DNA of 64,000 nucleotides from assembly GCA_030063045.1 (NCBI GenBank), contig JAQSEB010000080.1:220038-284037 (forward strand), written 5' to 3'. The position numbers were made by a program, and so were the translations under genes. Source of the DNA: Pratylenchus scribneri (Eukaryota > Nematoda > Chromadorea > Rhabditida > Pratylenchidae). Of this stretch, positions 37,091 through 46,350 are shown piece by piece. How positions within the stretch are numbered: position 1 is the stretch's first letter; the number at the start of each line of letters is the position of its first letter. The notes under the pieces are model-generated. The model did no database searches. It saw only the letters and a program-made list of their open reading frames with translations, and had not been told where the DNA came from.

Positions 37091-37110
37091 GTTTCCTGCC
37101 ATGGGCACCA
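37091..37110 (-). other. Candidate primer-binding site of the BEL/Pao element
   Basis: On the minus strand TGGTGCCCATGGCAGGAAAC follows ATTCACAAAA, the layout expected just after a 5' LTR ending in CA. The matching tRNA was not identified. Confidence 0.4.
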
Positions 37111-37479
37111 TTTTGTGAATATCAATCTATCAAATTCACCTTCCGCTTTGGGGAATAAATTGGAATAAACGAGCAAATTATGAGAGGAGAATAAAAAGGG
37201 CAAATTGAGGGATATTCGGGGACAAAGGGGTAAAAAGACAAAACTCGAATAAATCACAAATCCGGCGAATCTGCTCTCAACTCAAAACTTACGAATTAGC
37301 AGATTTTTGTTACCTTTGGATTATTTCAAAATTATATGCTTGCTTCAAATTTATTTCGTTTGGTTAAAATTGACGAAAAAGAAGAGAATGAATATCGAAA
37401 AGCGAAAATGTTGGTGTGTCTTTGTTTTTGTGATTCATCTCAAAAAGTTAAAGATTAATTCTTCTCGCCCGTTGGCGAC

Positions 37480-37674
37480 ATTTTCAGCCATTGGCCAGCA
37501 GACGGCGACATTGGGCAATTTTGCACCTACTACGCCATCCAGCGCACCTATTCCTATTTGACGCCTGGTTTGTGGAAAGAAAATGATCTGCCCACGAATC
37601 CGCTGGACACAAAGCTGCTGGAGCCGGGGCGAATTGGCGAAATTAGAGAAGAAAAGAATTGTGGAAAACGATAA
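37480..37674 (+). pseudogene. Ribosomal protein S2 (uS5) C-terminal fragment, frameshifted
   Basis: The first part reads SAIGQQTATLGNFA, matching the GCTATLGNFAKAT region of eukaryotic RPS2. The match then continues in another frame as YYAIQRTYSYLTPGLWKE, matching the RPS2 AIQRTYSYLTPDLWKE region, to a TAA at 37672-37674. A shift near 37515-37525 therefore breaks the protein. The C-terminal 35 or so residues do not resemble RPS2. No upstream RPS2 exons are seen nearby. It is a displaced or retrocopied fragment, not a working gene. Confidence 0.65.
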
Positions 37675-38378
37675 AAATTGATGTTATTTTGATGAAATTT
37701 GAGTTTATTTGTCGATTTTTATCGAAAACCTTAGCTAAATTATTCAAATTAAAAATAAGAGAGAGAGGAACGTTTTTTATCGCATGAAAAAATGATGATT
37801 TAAAATTTAACACATAAGTAGAAAGAAAAAGTGATAAAAATAATAGAATATTAAAAGATAAGAAAATATAAGACAAAAAATATTATGAATTATCAAGCCA
37901 TTTTGGAACTTAAAATTTGAATCAAAGTAGACTTACATTTTAATGGAATTCAAAAAAATTTCTTTTTAATGGAATTCAAAAAAAATTTTTTTTTTTTATT
38001 TGCTTTCTAAAGTCAATGTGAACATCTTTGTAAACAAAGTGGTTGTTTTTTATTTTGTTGTTTGGTCATCGGCATCACATCATCACATTCTTCTCTCTTC
38101 TATGTGTTCTCTGTCTGAATGAGAGTTAGCATGTGTTTATTATTTATTTTTTTACTAGTCTTTCCTTTTACCAATCCCACATTCTCCCAAAATAATACAT
38201 CAAAAAAAACAAAATATTTGTGTGAAAAATATTTATAAATTTTTTTCCTTTAATTTATTATTTTATTCCATTTTATAACCCCACATAAATTTAGTATTTA
38301 GTTTATTAAATTAAAAAATTATCGATATTAATTAATTAATAGTTGAATTTAAAATAAGCTGAATTCTTTACCGAAATA
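37675..38378. other. AT-rich region upstream of the dehydrogenase
   Basis: No gene seen. Contains T and A runs and TCTCTCTTC-type pyrimidine patches near 38085-38115, which may be promoter sequence of the dehydrogenase. Confidence 0.4.
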
Positions 38379-41300
38379 ATGCTTGAGACTTTAAAAACAA
38401 ATGCGGCAGAATTTCTGGCTGGGAAAGCTGTAAAAACAGCGACAGCCGTACAGGTTATTTTTTCAAATGGCAATAAAATTATTTTTAATTATAAATAAAT
38501 TTTTAAATGTTACTCTTTTTTCCAGCCCAAATGGGATGAAGAACACCGAATGCATTGTCTGGTTTGGAATGGCAAATATGACATGGAATATGTGGAGCAC
38601 GCACGGTCAGTCAAAAATTTGAATTAAAGAAAAAAAGCTCTAATAATTTAATTTTTTTTAATATTTTACTTTTCATTAAATTATTTAAAAATTCCAAATT
38701 TAATTTTTATTGTAGATTTATATCATAAATTTTATTAAGCAATTTAAAACAAAAATCTAAAAAATAATTGATATGTTGCAAAAATTATATTAAATTAAAA
38801 TAAAAAAAAATATACCAAATTTTTAAAATTTTTAATTCTATATTATTAATTTTAAATATTAGGCCATGCATCACGGATCCCACCGATGTGATTATCCAAG
38901 TGACGGCCACCACAATCTGTGGCTCAGATTTGCATCTTTACAAGGGCACTTTTCCTGGCATGAAAAAAGGCGATATACAAGGTAAAGGATATTTATGAGT
39001 ATTTTATAAAGAAAAATTAATTAAAAAATCAAATAAAAAAATTATAAATTTCAGGTCACGAATTCATGGGCATTGTAGTGGAAACGGGTGAAGAAGTGCG
39101 CAAAATCCACCGAGGCCAACGCGTTTTGGTAGTCTTCGCAATTGCCTGTGGCCAATGTGACTATTGCCAACGGGAAGAATACACTGGCTGCGATGTGACC
39201 AATCCATCGGCGGTTGTCGGCAAACTCTATGGGGACAGACCACCGGCATTTTATGGATATTCCCATTTGACTGGTGGAGTGCCGGGTATATTGAATATTT
39301 TCCAAATTTTATATTATGGAATTTATCAGCCAATTTTGATTTCTACTGACCCAAAATAGTATAGTAGGAGACATTTTAATTAGCTCTAACCTATAAGCCT
39401 CGCTTTTAGAGCATTGAATTATATTACTAAACTTATTAATCATATTCTAGCTAGACACAAAAATTTTTAACCTGTTTAAAACCACAAAATTTCAATTGAA
39501 TAAGTTTGTTTCAAACTGGTTAAGTCAATTTTAAATAGTATAATGGCAGACATTTTAGTTTGTAACCAATGGCCATTTCTCTGCTCTAAGTCATTATAGA
39601 GCATTGGTTTATGGCCTTAACCTTAATCATACCCCAAACTAAACCCATTTCAGCCCTTGTCTAATCCTAGCCTAGTCCTGGTTATTTAAATCGGTTTAAA
39701 AACATATTGTCATTACAATTGATTCAAACTTCAAATCAATAGAAATGACATAGATCAAGGCTGTATGACAATTAGAACATATCGAAATCAAAATATGTTA
39801 AAAATCAAAATCACGTACAATTTATTATATATTGGATGTGATTTATAGGCGGCCATGCCGAATTTGTTCGAGTAGCATTCGCCGATGTGAACTGTTTCCC
39901 TGTTCCTGACGATATTCCCGATGAAAAGGCATTGTATTTGACAGATGTGATTCCGACCGCCTATTTTGGTACACAAATGGGCGAAGTTAAGGTAAAAAAA
40001 TTATGGAAAATTATTTTATTTTATTAAGAACCAGCGGGGCAAGCCCGCTGGTTCTTAAGGGGACTCCGGAAGGAATACGTGGGAGGGTAGAAAGAAAGCG
40101 CTATCGCGCTTTAAAAGATTCCTAGAATGGTTATTCTTGATATTAGAATCCATTCCCCGCTTTTCTGATCAAAATTCAACTCGCGCACAACCGGTTTAAA
40201 ATTTTAAACCGGTTTAATTCTCAAAATAAACTTCAAATTCGTAATCCCCATCATCGAAAACCTCTAAAAAAATTATTGGCCTTTGGTGGGATTCGAACCC
40301 GGGACCTCCGTTCCCATCCCCCCATCTTCGCCAATCGACTACAAAGGGAAAAGTGCCGAGTTGGCCAATTTCTGTAGCGTGTAGGGCCAAGGGTTTTGAG
40401 TTTAGACCCCATAAACCATATATCATTCGAAAGCTGACATTCTTGCGGAGTGCCCTTTCTCCGGGCCCAAAACCCAAAAACCAAAAGGAAAAAAGTTTTA
40501 CCTGATCAAACTGAAAAAGTTCACTTTTTTAAACCGGTTTTTGGCTAATATCTCGAAACCGGTTGGGACTTATGGGAAAAAAGGATTTATTTGATATGTG
40601 CCATCTAAATACGAAACTTTTAAAAAAAAGATCTCGGAAAACGGCCGGCTAGAAAGCCGTATTTTTGAAAAAATAACGATAAACAGAAAATATTATAAAT
40701 ATATATAAATGATTGAAAATCATATTTTAGGAATTTATAAAAATTTTTAAATTTTTTTCAAGTATTTAAAATAATTTTTCAATACAGGAAGGCAGTGTTG
40801 TCGGCATTTGGGGTTTGGGTCCAATTGGTCTGATGGCCGCTCGTTGGTGCCAGGTAATGAATTTAAAAATAAAAAATTGATTTTTTTTATTAATAAAATT
40901 TTTAAATTTTATTTTTAATAAAATTATAATAAAATTTATTTTTAGCTTTTGGGTGCAAAACGCATCATTGGCATCGATGCCGTTCCGGAACGCCTTCAAT
41001 TGGCCCGAAGCCATTTGGGCATTGAGACCATTGACTTCATGGAGCACAGGGGAAAAGTGGTTGAGGAGATTCGGAATCGTTTGGATGGTGGCGCCTTGGA
41101 TGTTGCAATAGAGTGTGCCGGCTTTGACTATATGCAAAGTTGGATTCACAAGATTGAAGTGGCTTTAGGTGAATAATAATTAGGGCTGGGAGAAATATGA
41201 TTTAAACTAGTAAAAAATTTATAAAAATTCAAAAAATGGCAAAAAAATCTTTATGAAAAATTAAAATTTTTTAAAAAATTCTTGTTGTTTACAAACTTAA

Positions 41301-41974
41301 GATAAAAGTTTAATCCTCGTTTTATAGAAAAAAGTATAACGAAAATGGTGGCACAAATGATAAAATTTAGATTTTTTTGTGAAATTTTTACAAATTTTAG
41401 AAAATTTCGAAAATTCTTGCTATAAAATAATTATTTTTATTTGATCGAAAAATCAATATTTTATGACCATAAAACTAGGCCAGATTAGGTCAAGCTATAA
41501 CCAAAAATATTTCATTATATAATTTTAATACAAAAATAATTTTATCGGAAAAAAATATTTTTTATATATTACTGAAAAAAAATATAATAATTAAAATTGA
41601 TAATTGGAAATATTGAAATAAATTGAAAAATAAATTAAAAATTTCAAAAATAAATTGAAAATAAAATCATTTAGCATTTTATTGATTATATTTACATCAA
41701 AAAATTTATTAAATTTTATTTAAAAAATTTTTTTCCACAGGCCTAGAAACAGACACATCGGAAATTTTCGTCCAAATGTTCCAAGCTGTGCGCAAATTTG
41801 GTAATGTTTCAATTTTGGGCGTTTATTGCGGTTTTGCCAACCATTTCCCCATTGGCCCAATGATGGAAAAGGGTCTGACCGTTCGTGGGGGTCAATGCCC
41901 CGCACAGAAATACATCAAATTTTGTATGGAAAAAGTGCGTACAGGAGAAATTGATCCAACATTTTTGGTCACTG
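38379..41974 (+). CDS. Zinc-dependent alcohol dehydrogenase (formaldehyde-dehydrogenase-like MDR), 3' end missing
   Basis: Eight exons: 38379-38453, 38526-38605, 38863-38981, 39055-39285, 39849-39991, 40788-40853, 40946-41168, 41741-41974, in frame, about 390 residues. Zinc and catalytic features are [22 protein letters not shown] and the structural-zinc Cys cluster [16 protein letters not shown]. The Rossmann fold has [15 protein letters not shown] with the nucleotide-binding acidic region [11 protein letters not shown]. It should oxidise an alcohol or aldehyde with NAD(P). The final exon (expected to follow VTG with a His) is absent; the next acceptor (42136) leads into Maverick sequence with an early stop. 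Intron 5 holds a hairpin and a tRNA-like SINE. The family is common in bacteria and fungi; origin not settled here. Confidence 0.85.
40024..40058. repeat. Perfect 15-bp hairpin in dehydrogenase intron 5
   Basis: Arms TTAAGAACCAGCGGG and CCCGCTGGTTCTTAA around GCAAG. A second small GC-rich hairpin (AAAGCGCTATCGCGCTTT) follows near 40094. Probably part of a transposed element that also carries the tRNA-like sequence. Confidence 0.7.
40280..40347 (-). repeat. tRNA-derived sequence, probable SINE
   Basis: The minus strand has an A-box-like GTAGTCGATTGGCGAAG, a B-box GGTTCGAATCC and acceptor-like arms CCTTTGT / CCAAAGG, but no credible anticodon stem. A T-run follows on the 3' side. Flanking sequence near 40185-40260 (ACCGGTTTAA; AATCCCCATCAT) resembles a repeat near 5930-6010, supporting a dispersed SINE rather than a working tRNA. 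Confidence 0.55.
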
Positions 41975-42138
41975 GTTAGTTAAAATTTAATAAAAAATAA
42001 TTTAGAAAATAAAAATACAAAATTTATTAAAAATTTTCAATTTCTAACATTTTCAACAAAATGGATATGAATTGGAAAATTTGTTTTCATCAAAAAATAT
42101 TTTGACAAATTTGAATATTATTTACAAATTTTTAGAAA

Positions 42139-44060
42139 ATGTCCTTCTTTGAAATTGAACGAGTTGAGCCGTTGCAGAGTGTTAGCCGAAACACTCGTGG
42201 AGAAATTGCACACATTCGTTTTCTCCCACTGGAGGAATCGCAAAGACCTGATTTGGCATTGGAAACGCTGATTCAACATTTGCTTGATCGGGTCCTTCAA
42301 GGCCATCCTCCTCCAATGAAAGTGGGCCTTCAAGTCCATCCACCATCTTTTCACAACCCCTTTACAATTCCATTGAGGCCACCGGAACAGAATAATGCAC
42401 CGGCATTGGCGGCCGCAATTGAGCGATTGAATGAAGTGTCGGAGGCTGGAATTGAATTGTTATCAGGAACAACTGTCTGCAAAGTTATCGCTGTATGGCC
42501 ACTTCAAGGCAGCCATAATAGAGGTTTTGATATTTTATTTCCATAAAGTTTTATTTTTAATTTAGGAGCTTGCAGTCTCGATAATGAACATAAATCCCCA
42601 ATCAAATGTCAATCCCTTGTACGAATCGACAATCCAACGGACCGATTTTGTCTTGCTCGTGCAATTCTCATTGGATTGGCCTATATCTATTCTCAAATTC
42701 GAAATTGGCATCCCCGTGCATGGTTTAGAACAACATTTTGTCGACAACAGCATTTACATGGGGACAGAGCTCGACAATTGTTACAAAGTGCCGGCGTTCC
42801 ATTGGATTTACAATTTTATGGATTGGAACATGTCGAGGCCATACAAAGATGGATAAATCAACAAACCAGAAGAGTGGGAGGAATTCATTTGGTCGTTTTC
42901 AAGAAGGAAAGTCAATATCGAATTGTGTTCAAAGGTGAAGGGAGAGCAGCAAAATTTGATTTATGTCTTCTCTTGGAAAAAGAACATTTTTCTTTTCTGG
43001 GACGACCGGAACAATTGTTCAAGGCTAAATGCTATTGCATTGATTGTGAACGAACGGCAACACGCTACCGACATTGGGCTGGATGCAAAATTTATTGCCG
43101 TTATTGCATGCGCTCGGGTCCGGAATACCCATGTAGAGCAGCAATATTGCCAAATGGACAACACAGCAGCATTCGTTGTCAAGAATGTAGATTCATCTTT
43201 CCAACACAACAATGTTTTGACTATCATTTGGTCACTGAAGCGCCACAAGAAATATTTGGAAGACAGCGAGATGGACGTGCAAATAGACTATTTCGCACAA
43301 TTTGTCAAATGCGTAGGCAATGTCCGGACTGCTTGTTCATTGTCTATGATGATCAAATTCATTTGTGTCCTGTGAATCTTCAGCGGCAGCAGCAGCAACA
43401 ACAACAACACCAACAAAACGTTCCATCAATTTGTCCAAAATGTTTGGGAAGACATGAACGGGACGATCCATGTTACATCCAACCAATTTCGGGAATTGAA
43501 AATCAACCTTGGAGACCCCCAGAATTGCAATAACAATCGCCTATAAGAAGAAGAAGAAATCAACAACCTATTCGCCTATGTTTTTTTGATGCCGAAACAA
43601 GTCAGAATGAAGCAATCGTTCTTGGAAATGCTCTTGAACCAAATGCATATAAACATCGAGCCCTACTCATTGTTGCCGAAATCATTTGTGAATTTTGTAT
43701 TCGGGATGGTATTGAATTGAATGAGCAGAGAAGAGCCAATGGATGTGTTTGTGGTCGCCCTGTTGGCGAACGGGGAAGACGTTGGTGTTCACCTCCATTC
43801 TACAACTTACAAAACGACGACACACCAATGCCAGTAATGAACATTAACCCACGACGACTATTCTTTCACAGTTTCGATGATGAAAATGTGGGTCCGGCAG
43901 ATGAATTTCTCGATTATTTGACAAAAACGGGACCATAAAATGTGAAAACAATTTGTATTGCACACAATGGTGGAAAATTCGATTTTCATCTCATCCTGGA
44001 AGCACTTCATCATCGAAATCAACCACCAAAGAGATTATGCACAACCGGTTTGAAAATTTA
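42139..44060 (+). pseudogene. Maverick protein-primed DNA polymerase B, N-terminal and exonuclease part
   Basis: Exon 42139-42523 and, after a 42-bp intron, a frame from 42566. An N-terminal region typical of Polinton polymerases has DNPTDRFCLARAILIGLAY. A Cys/His-rich segment follows (CRYC...CQEC...CPDC...CPKC). The 3'-5' exonuclease motif I reads FFDAETSQ near 43585 and motif II AHNGGKFDFHLILE near 43965. In-frame TAA codons occur at 43531-43533 and 43936-43938. The match ends near TGLKIYS at about 44057, where antisense TBP sequence begins. The palm domain with its DTD motif is absent. It cannot make a polymerase. Confidence 0.8.
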
Positions 44061-44562
44061 CAGTCACAATTATTCGTCCACTTATATACACCAGCGAAGA
44101 GGCACCTTCCAGCTTTATTCTAAGCGCTGGAAAAATTGTTGGATCATATTGCACGCTTCTCCTTCCAAATTGTTCCCTCATTCCTGCGTACATCTTTTCA
44201 ATTGCAATTCTCCGGTGATGTCGATAGGAGCCAACAACATTTGTAACTACCAATCCATAAATGCCCACTTGCTGCTCACATCGAAGATGTCGGACCACTT
44301 TTGTTGCCATTTTTGAAACCAATCTGGGATGTGGAACACCGGTTAAGACAACTTTTGCACTCTGGAAAATCAAAGCAGCCAATGTTTTATTTTTTCCTGA
44401 TTTTGTTGTCAAGCGGAGACGCATAATAATTGCATGAAAACGACGGGGCTCATACACAGTGCAAACAGAATTTTGAGCAATCTTCAAAAATTGTTCTTTC
44501 GAAAACACGTCGACATTTGGAAGTAATTTAAAAGTAGCAGAAGAATATTGAATTTTTAACAT
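44035..44562 (-). CDS. TATA-binding-protein-like protein, C-terminal helix missing
   Basis: A single open frame of 175 residues covering both TBP half-repeats. Repeat 1 has YEPRRFHAIIMRLR (37-50), ALIFQSAKVVLTG (63-75) and a helix MATKVVRHLR. The linker strand reads VVTNVVGS (105-112). Repeat 2 has YDPTIFPALRIKL (139-151) and YISGRIIVT (159-167). Of the four DNA-intercalating phenylalanines of TBP, three are kept (F42, F66, F144) and the fourth is Tyr (159). The protein ends soon after repeat 2's strand pair, so the last helix is lost, exactly where the PolB remnant starts on the other strand. No intron is seen. Divergence from canonical TBP is strong. Its role in the element is unknown; promoter recognition is an inference. 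Confidence 0.75.
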   Translation of the reverse strand: MLKIQYSSATFKLLPNVDVFSKEQFLKIAQNSVCTVYEPRRFHAIIMRLRLTTKSGKNKTLAALIFQSAKVVLTGVPHPRLVSKMATKVVRHLRCEQQVGIYGLVVTNVVGSYRHHRRIAIEKMYAGMREQFGRRSVQYDPTIFPALRIKLEGASSLVYISGRIIVTVNFQTGCA

Positions 44563-44649
44563 TTTTATCTACGAAAAAATATTTATTGTTAAATATGGTT
44601 TTATTCATTTATCGTTTGTGTGTGTGTTCTTATTTTCTTCATTGGGTTT

Positions 44650-45003
44650 TCACTTTTTCTGAACTGCAACCACGTCGAGCACCTCAATTGGGAAATATGA
44701 ACGATGCCGCCCCCCACCAAATTGAATGATGCACGGCATGTATGGATGGAGAAGTTTGACACGGTGCTTAATGTAATAGTAAGCACGGACCTGTATTTTA
44801 AATGATAAAAATTTGGAATTTTTCTTTTCTCTTCTTCTTACCTTAATGTCCAAATATCCGCCCAGAGCTTGGACATCCGCAGCCGATTGAGTGCTCAAAT
44901 CGTTGCAGCGGACGGGAAAATTTCGATGTGATGGACGAATATGGCATGTGCGGAGATACACTTCGTTCCGAAGATGGTTGATGATGTCGCGGTGTGCCTC
45001 CAC
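44650..45003 (-). pseudogene. Argonaute PAZ-domain fragment
   Basis: Two exons, 45003-44842 and 44790-44650, with a 51-bp GT-AG intron, about 100 residues. The sequence runs EVYLRTCHIRPSHRNFPVRC, LGGYLDIKVRAYYYIKHRV, LLHPYMPCIIQFGGG and RSYFPIEVLDVVAVQ. This follows the second half of an Argonaute PAZ domain (YY.IK..v.L..P.lPCi...; yfPlEvl.vv..Q), closest by eye to nematode Argonautes. It stops a few residues after the domain. No ATG precedes it: the frame begins at the junction with the integrase fragment, and a stop (TAA) lies just upstream. It is therefore a truncated capture; a stand-alone protein from the GTG at 45003 is unlikely but possible. Confidence 0.65.
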
Positions 45004-45222
45004 ATTGGCGAACTTGACTTAAAAGGGGAGGAAATTAAAGGATGGTTCTATCCCTATGATCTTTCCCGTGTTCTTGAGGAGTCAAAAGAGGGACTATATG
45101 ATATTGAGCGGATATTGAAGAAACAAAAAAGGGATGGTCGTGAATATATTCTTGTAAAATGGAAGGGTTATGGAAATGAATATAATAGCTGGATTCCTAC
45201 AAGTACAATAAAATATAAATAG
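45001..45222 (+). pseudogene. Maverick integrase C-terminus with chromodomain
   Basis: The frame begins to match at ELDLKGEEIKGWFYPYDLSRV, typical of the end of Polinton/retroviral-type integrases. It continues with a chromodomain, YDIERILKKQKRDGREYILV then KWKGYGNEYNSWIP, to a TAA at 45220-45222. The DDE catalytic core and zinc domain are missing; antisense PAZ sequence occupies the upstream side. Chromodomains on integrases steer insertion to chromatin marks. This copy cannot catalyse integration. Confidence 0.75.
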
Positions 45223-45247
45223 GTGCACCTTTTAATTTTAGACAATA

Positions 45248-46348
45248 ATGTCTTCCTCATTTTATGTAATTTTGCCTTCAAACACAATTATTGAGGGAAA
45301 TCGGACAAATTCTTTTCGTGTCCGCCTGCCTAGAAAGTTACAATTTACATCTGAATGGTATGTGGGTTTAGCTGTTATGGTTTATCCACATTCATGGCCC
45401 TCCCTGGGAACAACTTCGGCCCAATATGTCAATGTTGTCTGGAAAACAGGTGAACGAATTCAATTAACAATTCCATCCAGCAGTTTCACTACCCCGCAAG
45501 AATTGGCTGATATTCTACGTAAAGCACTCCGCGATGGAAGCGAGGATCTGGCAAAAGGTGTCCGGACAGCACAACTTAATCTGATAAATGTTTCAACAAA
45601 GGCAAGAAATAAAGCTAAGGATGAACATAATCGTTTGATAAAGGAAAGAGAGGAGATTGCAAGAGCAGTTGCATCTAATATCGAGGATGTTGGTGATATG
45701 GAGAAAACTTTTGAACGACAACAGCGAGCAGCAGCTGAATCCGGGTTGGATAATACACTAGAATCCATTCCCCGTGAAGATGATTTATACAATCAATTTT
45801 TGAATGACGGCTTGACCGAGTTGGATGACGAGGATCGGAAAATTTTAGATGAAACAAAAGAAAAAGGTTTGGAGGCATGGGTACATGCCTATAGAAATGT
45901 GAATTTTACATGTCGCTTGACATTTGATTCAGTCAAGAATCGATTCACAATCCAAATTGATCAGGGATTTGTAAAAGAGGTGGAATTGAGCGAACAGCTT
46001 GCATATATTCTCGGTTTCGACCAATTGAAATTGACAGAAACAACAGTGGCAAAATTTATGCCCGATATGCGTGGTGGTGTCTCCTCTTTTCATGTCTATG
46101 CACCCGGTCTAATTGAACCAATGATGTTCGGAGATGTGACAGCTCCTTTGCTCAGAATTGTCACAATTCGGGGTAAGGAGGATGAAATTATTGAAGAACA
46201 ATTTATGTCTATCCAGTATCATAAATTATTGGTAAAGGAGATTGCAGAAATTTTCATTGAAATTCGTTCTACAAGTGGTGCTCTCATGCCCTTTCAATAT
46301 GGAACTTGCTGTTTAACTTTACATTTTAAAAAGGCTGCCTATTTTTAG
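45248..46348 (+). CDS. Conserved Maverick structural-type protein (capsid-associated, penton/minor capsid candidate)
   Basis: A complete 366-residue frame. The N-terminus reads FYVILPSNT, SFRVRLPRKLQF, WYVGLAVMVYPHSWPS, a pattern found near the start of a conserved Polinton protein. A central region (about 115-215) is charged and helical with likely coiled coil. A second conserved part follows (ELSEQLAYILGF; VSSFHVYAPGLIEPMMFGD; CCLTLHFKK). It stands 25 bp after the integrase remnant and 2 bp before the protease, in the usual virion gene cluster. A TATAAATAGG at about 45214 could act as its promoter. The penton or minor-capsid role is inferred from position and family; no break is visible. 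Confidence 0.65.
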   Translation: MSSSFYVILPSNTIIEGNRTNSFRVRLPRKLQFTSEWYVGLAVMVYPHSWPSLGTTSAQYVNVVWKTGERIQLTIPSSSFTTPQELADILRKALRDGSEDLAKGVRTAQLNLINVSTKARNKAKDEHNRLIKEREEIARAVASNIEDVGDMEKTFERQQRAAAESGLDNTLESIPREDDLYNQFLNDGLTELDDEDRKILDETKEKGLEAWVHAYRNVNFTCRLTFDSVKNRFTIQIDQGFVKEVELSEQLAYILGFDQLKLTETTVAKFMPDMRGGVSSFHVYAPGLIEPMMFGDVTAPLLRIVTIRGKEDEIIEEQFMSIQYHKLLVKEIAEIFIEIRSTSGALMPFQYGTCCLTLHFKKAAYF

Positions 46349-46350
46349 AT

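Larger units (their letters stand above)
34911..37110 (-). mobile_element. BEL/Pao LTR retrotransposon, internally deleted
   Basis: From right to left: a primer-binding-type sequence (37110-37091), a Gag frame, a short piece of the RNase-H/Peptidase_A17-side region, a DUF5641 segment and the start of an envelope-like protein. Protease, most of reverse transcriptase and the integrase core are missing. The 5' LTR should lie right of about 37111, but its end was not found, and no matching 3' LTR was seen on the left. The element lies beside the broken end of the Helitron gene. Confidence 0.75.

Noticed and set aside
40280..40347. Functional tRNA gene
   Set aside because: Acceptor and B-box look right, but no proper anticodon arm can be folded by eye; SINE is more likely.
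40214..40484. Two overlapping minus-strand frames in dehydrogenase intron 5
   Set aside because: They run through the tRNA-like SINE and have no coding signature.
42923..43375. 150-codon frame inside the PolB region
   Set aside because: A shadow of the PolB frame, which alone shows Cys-rich and polymerase features.
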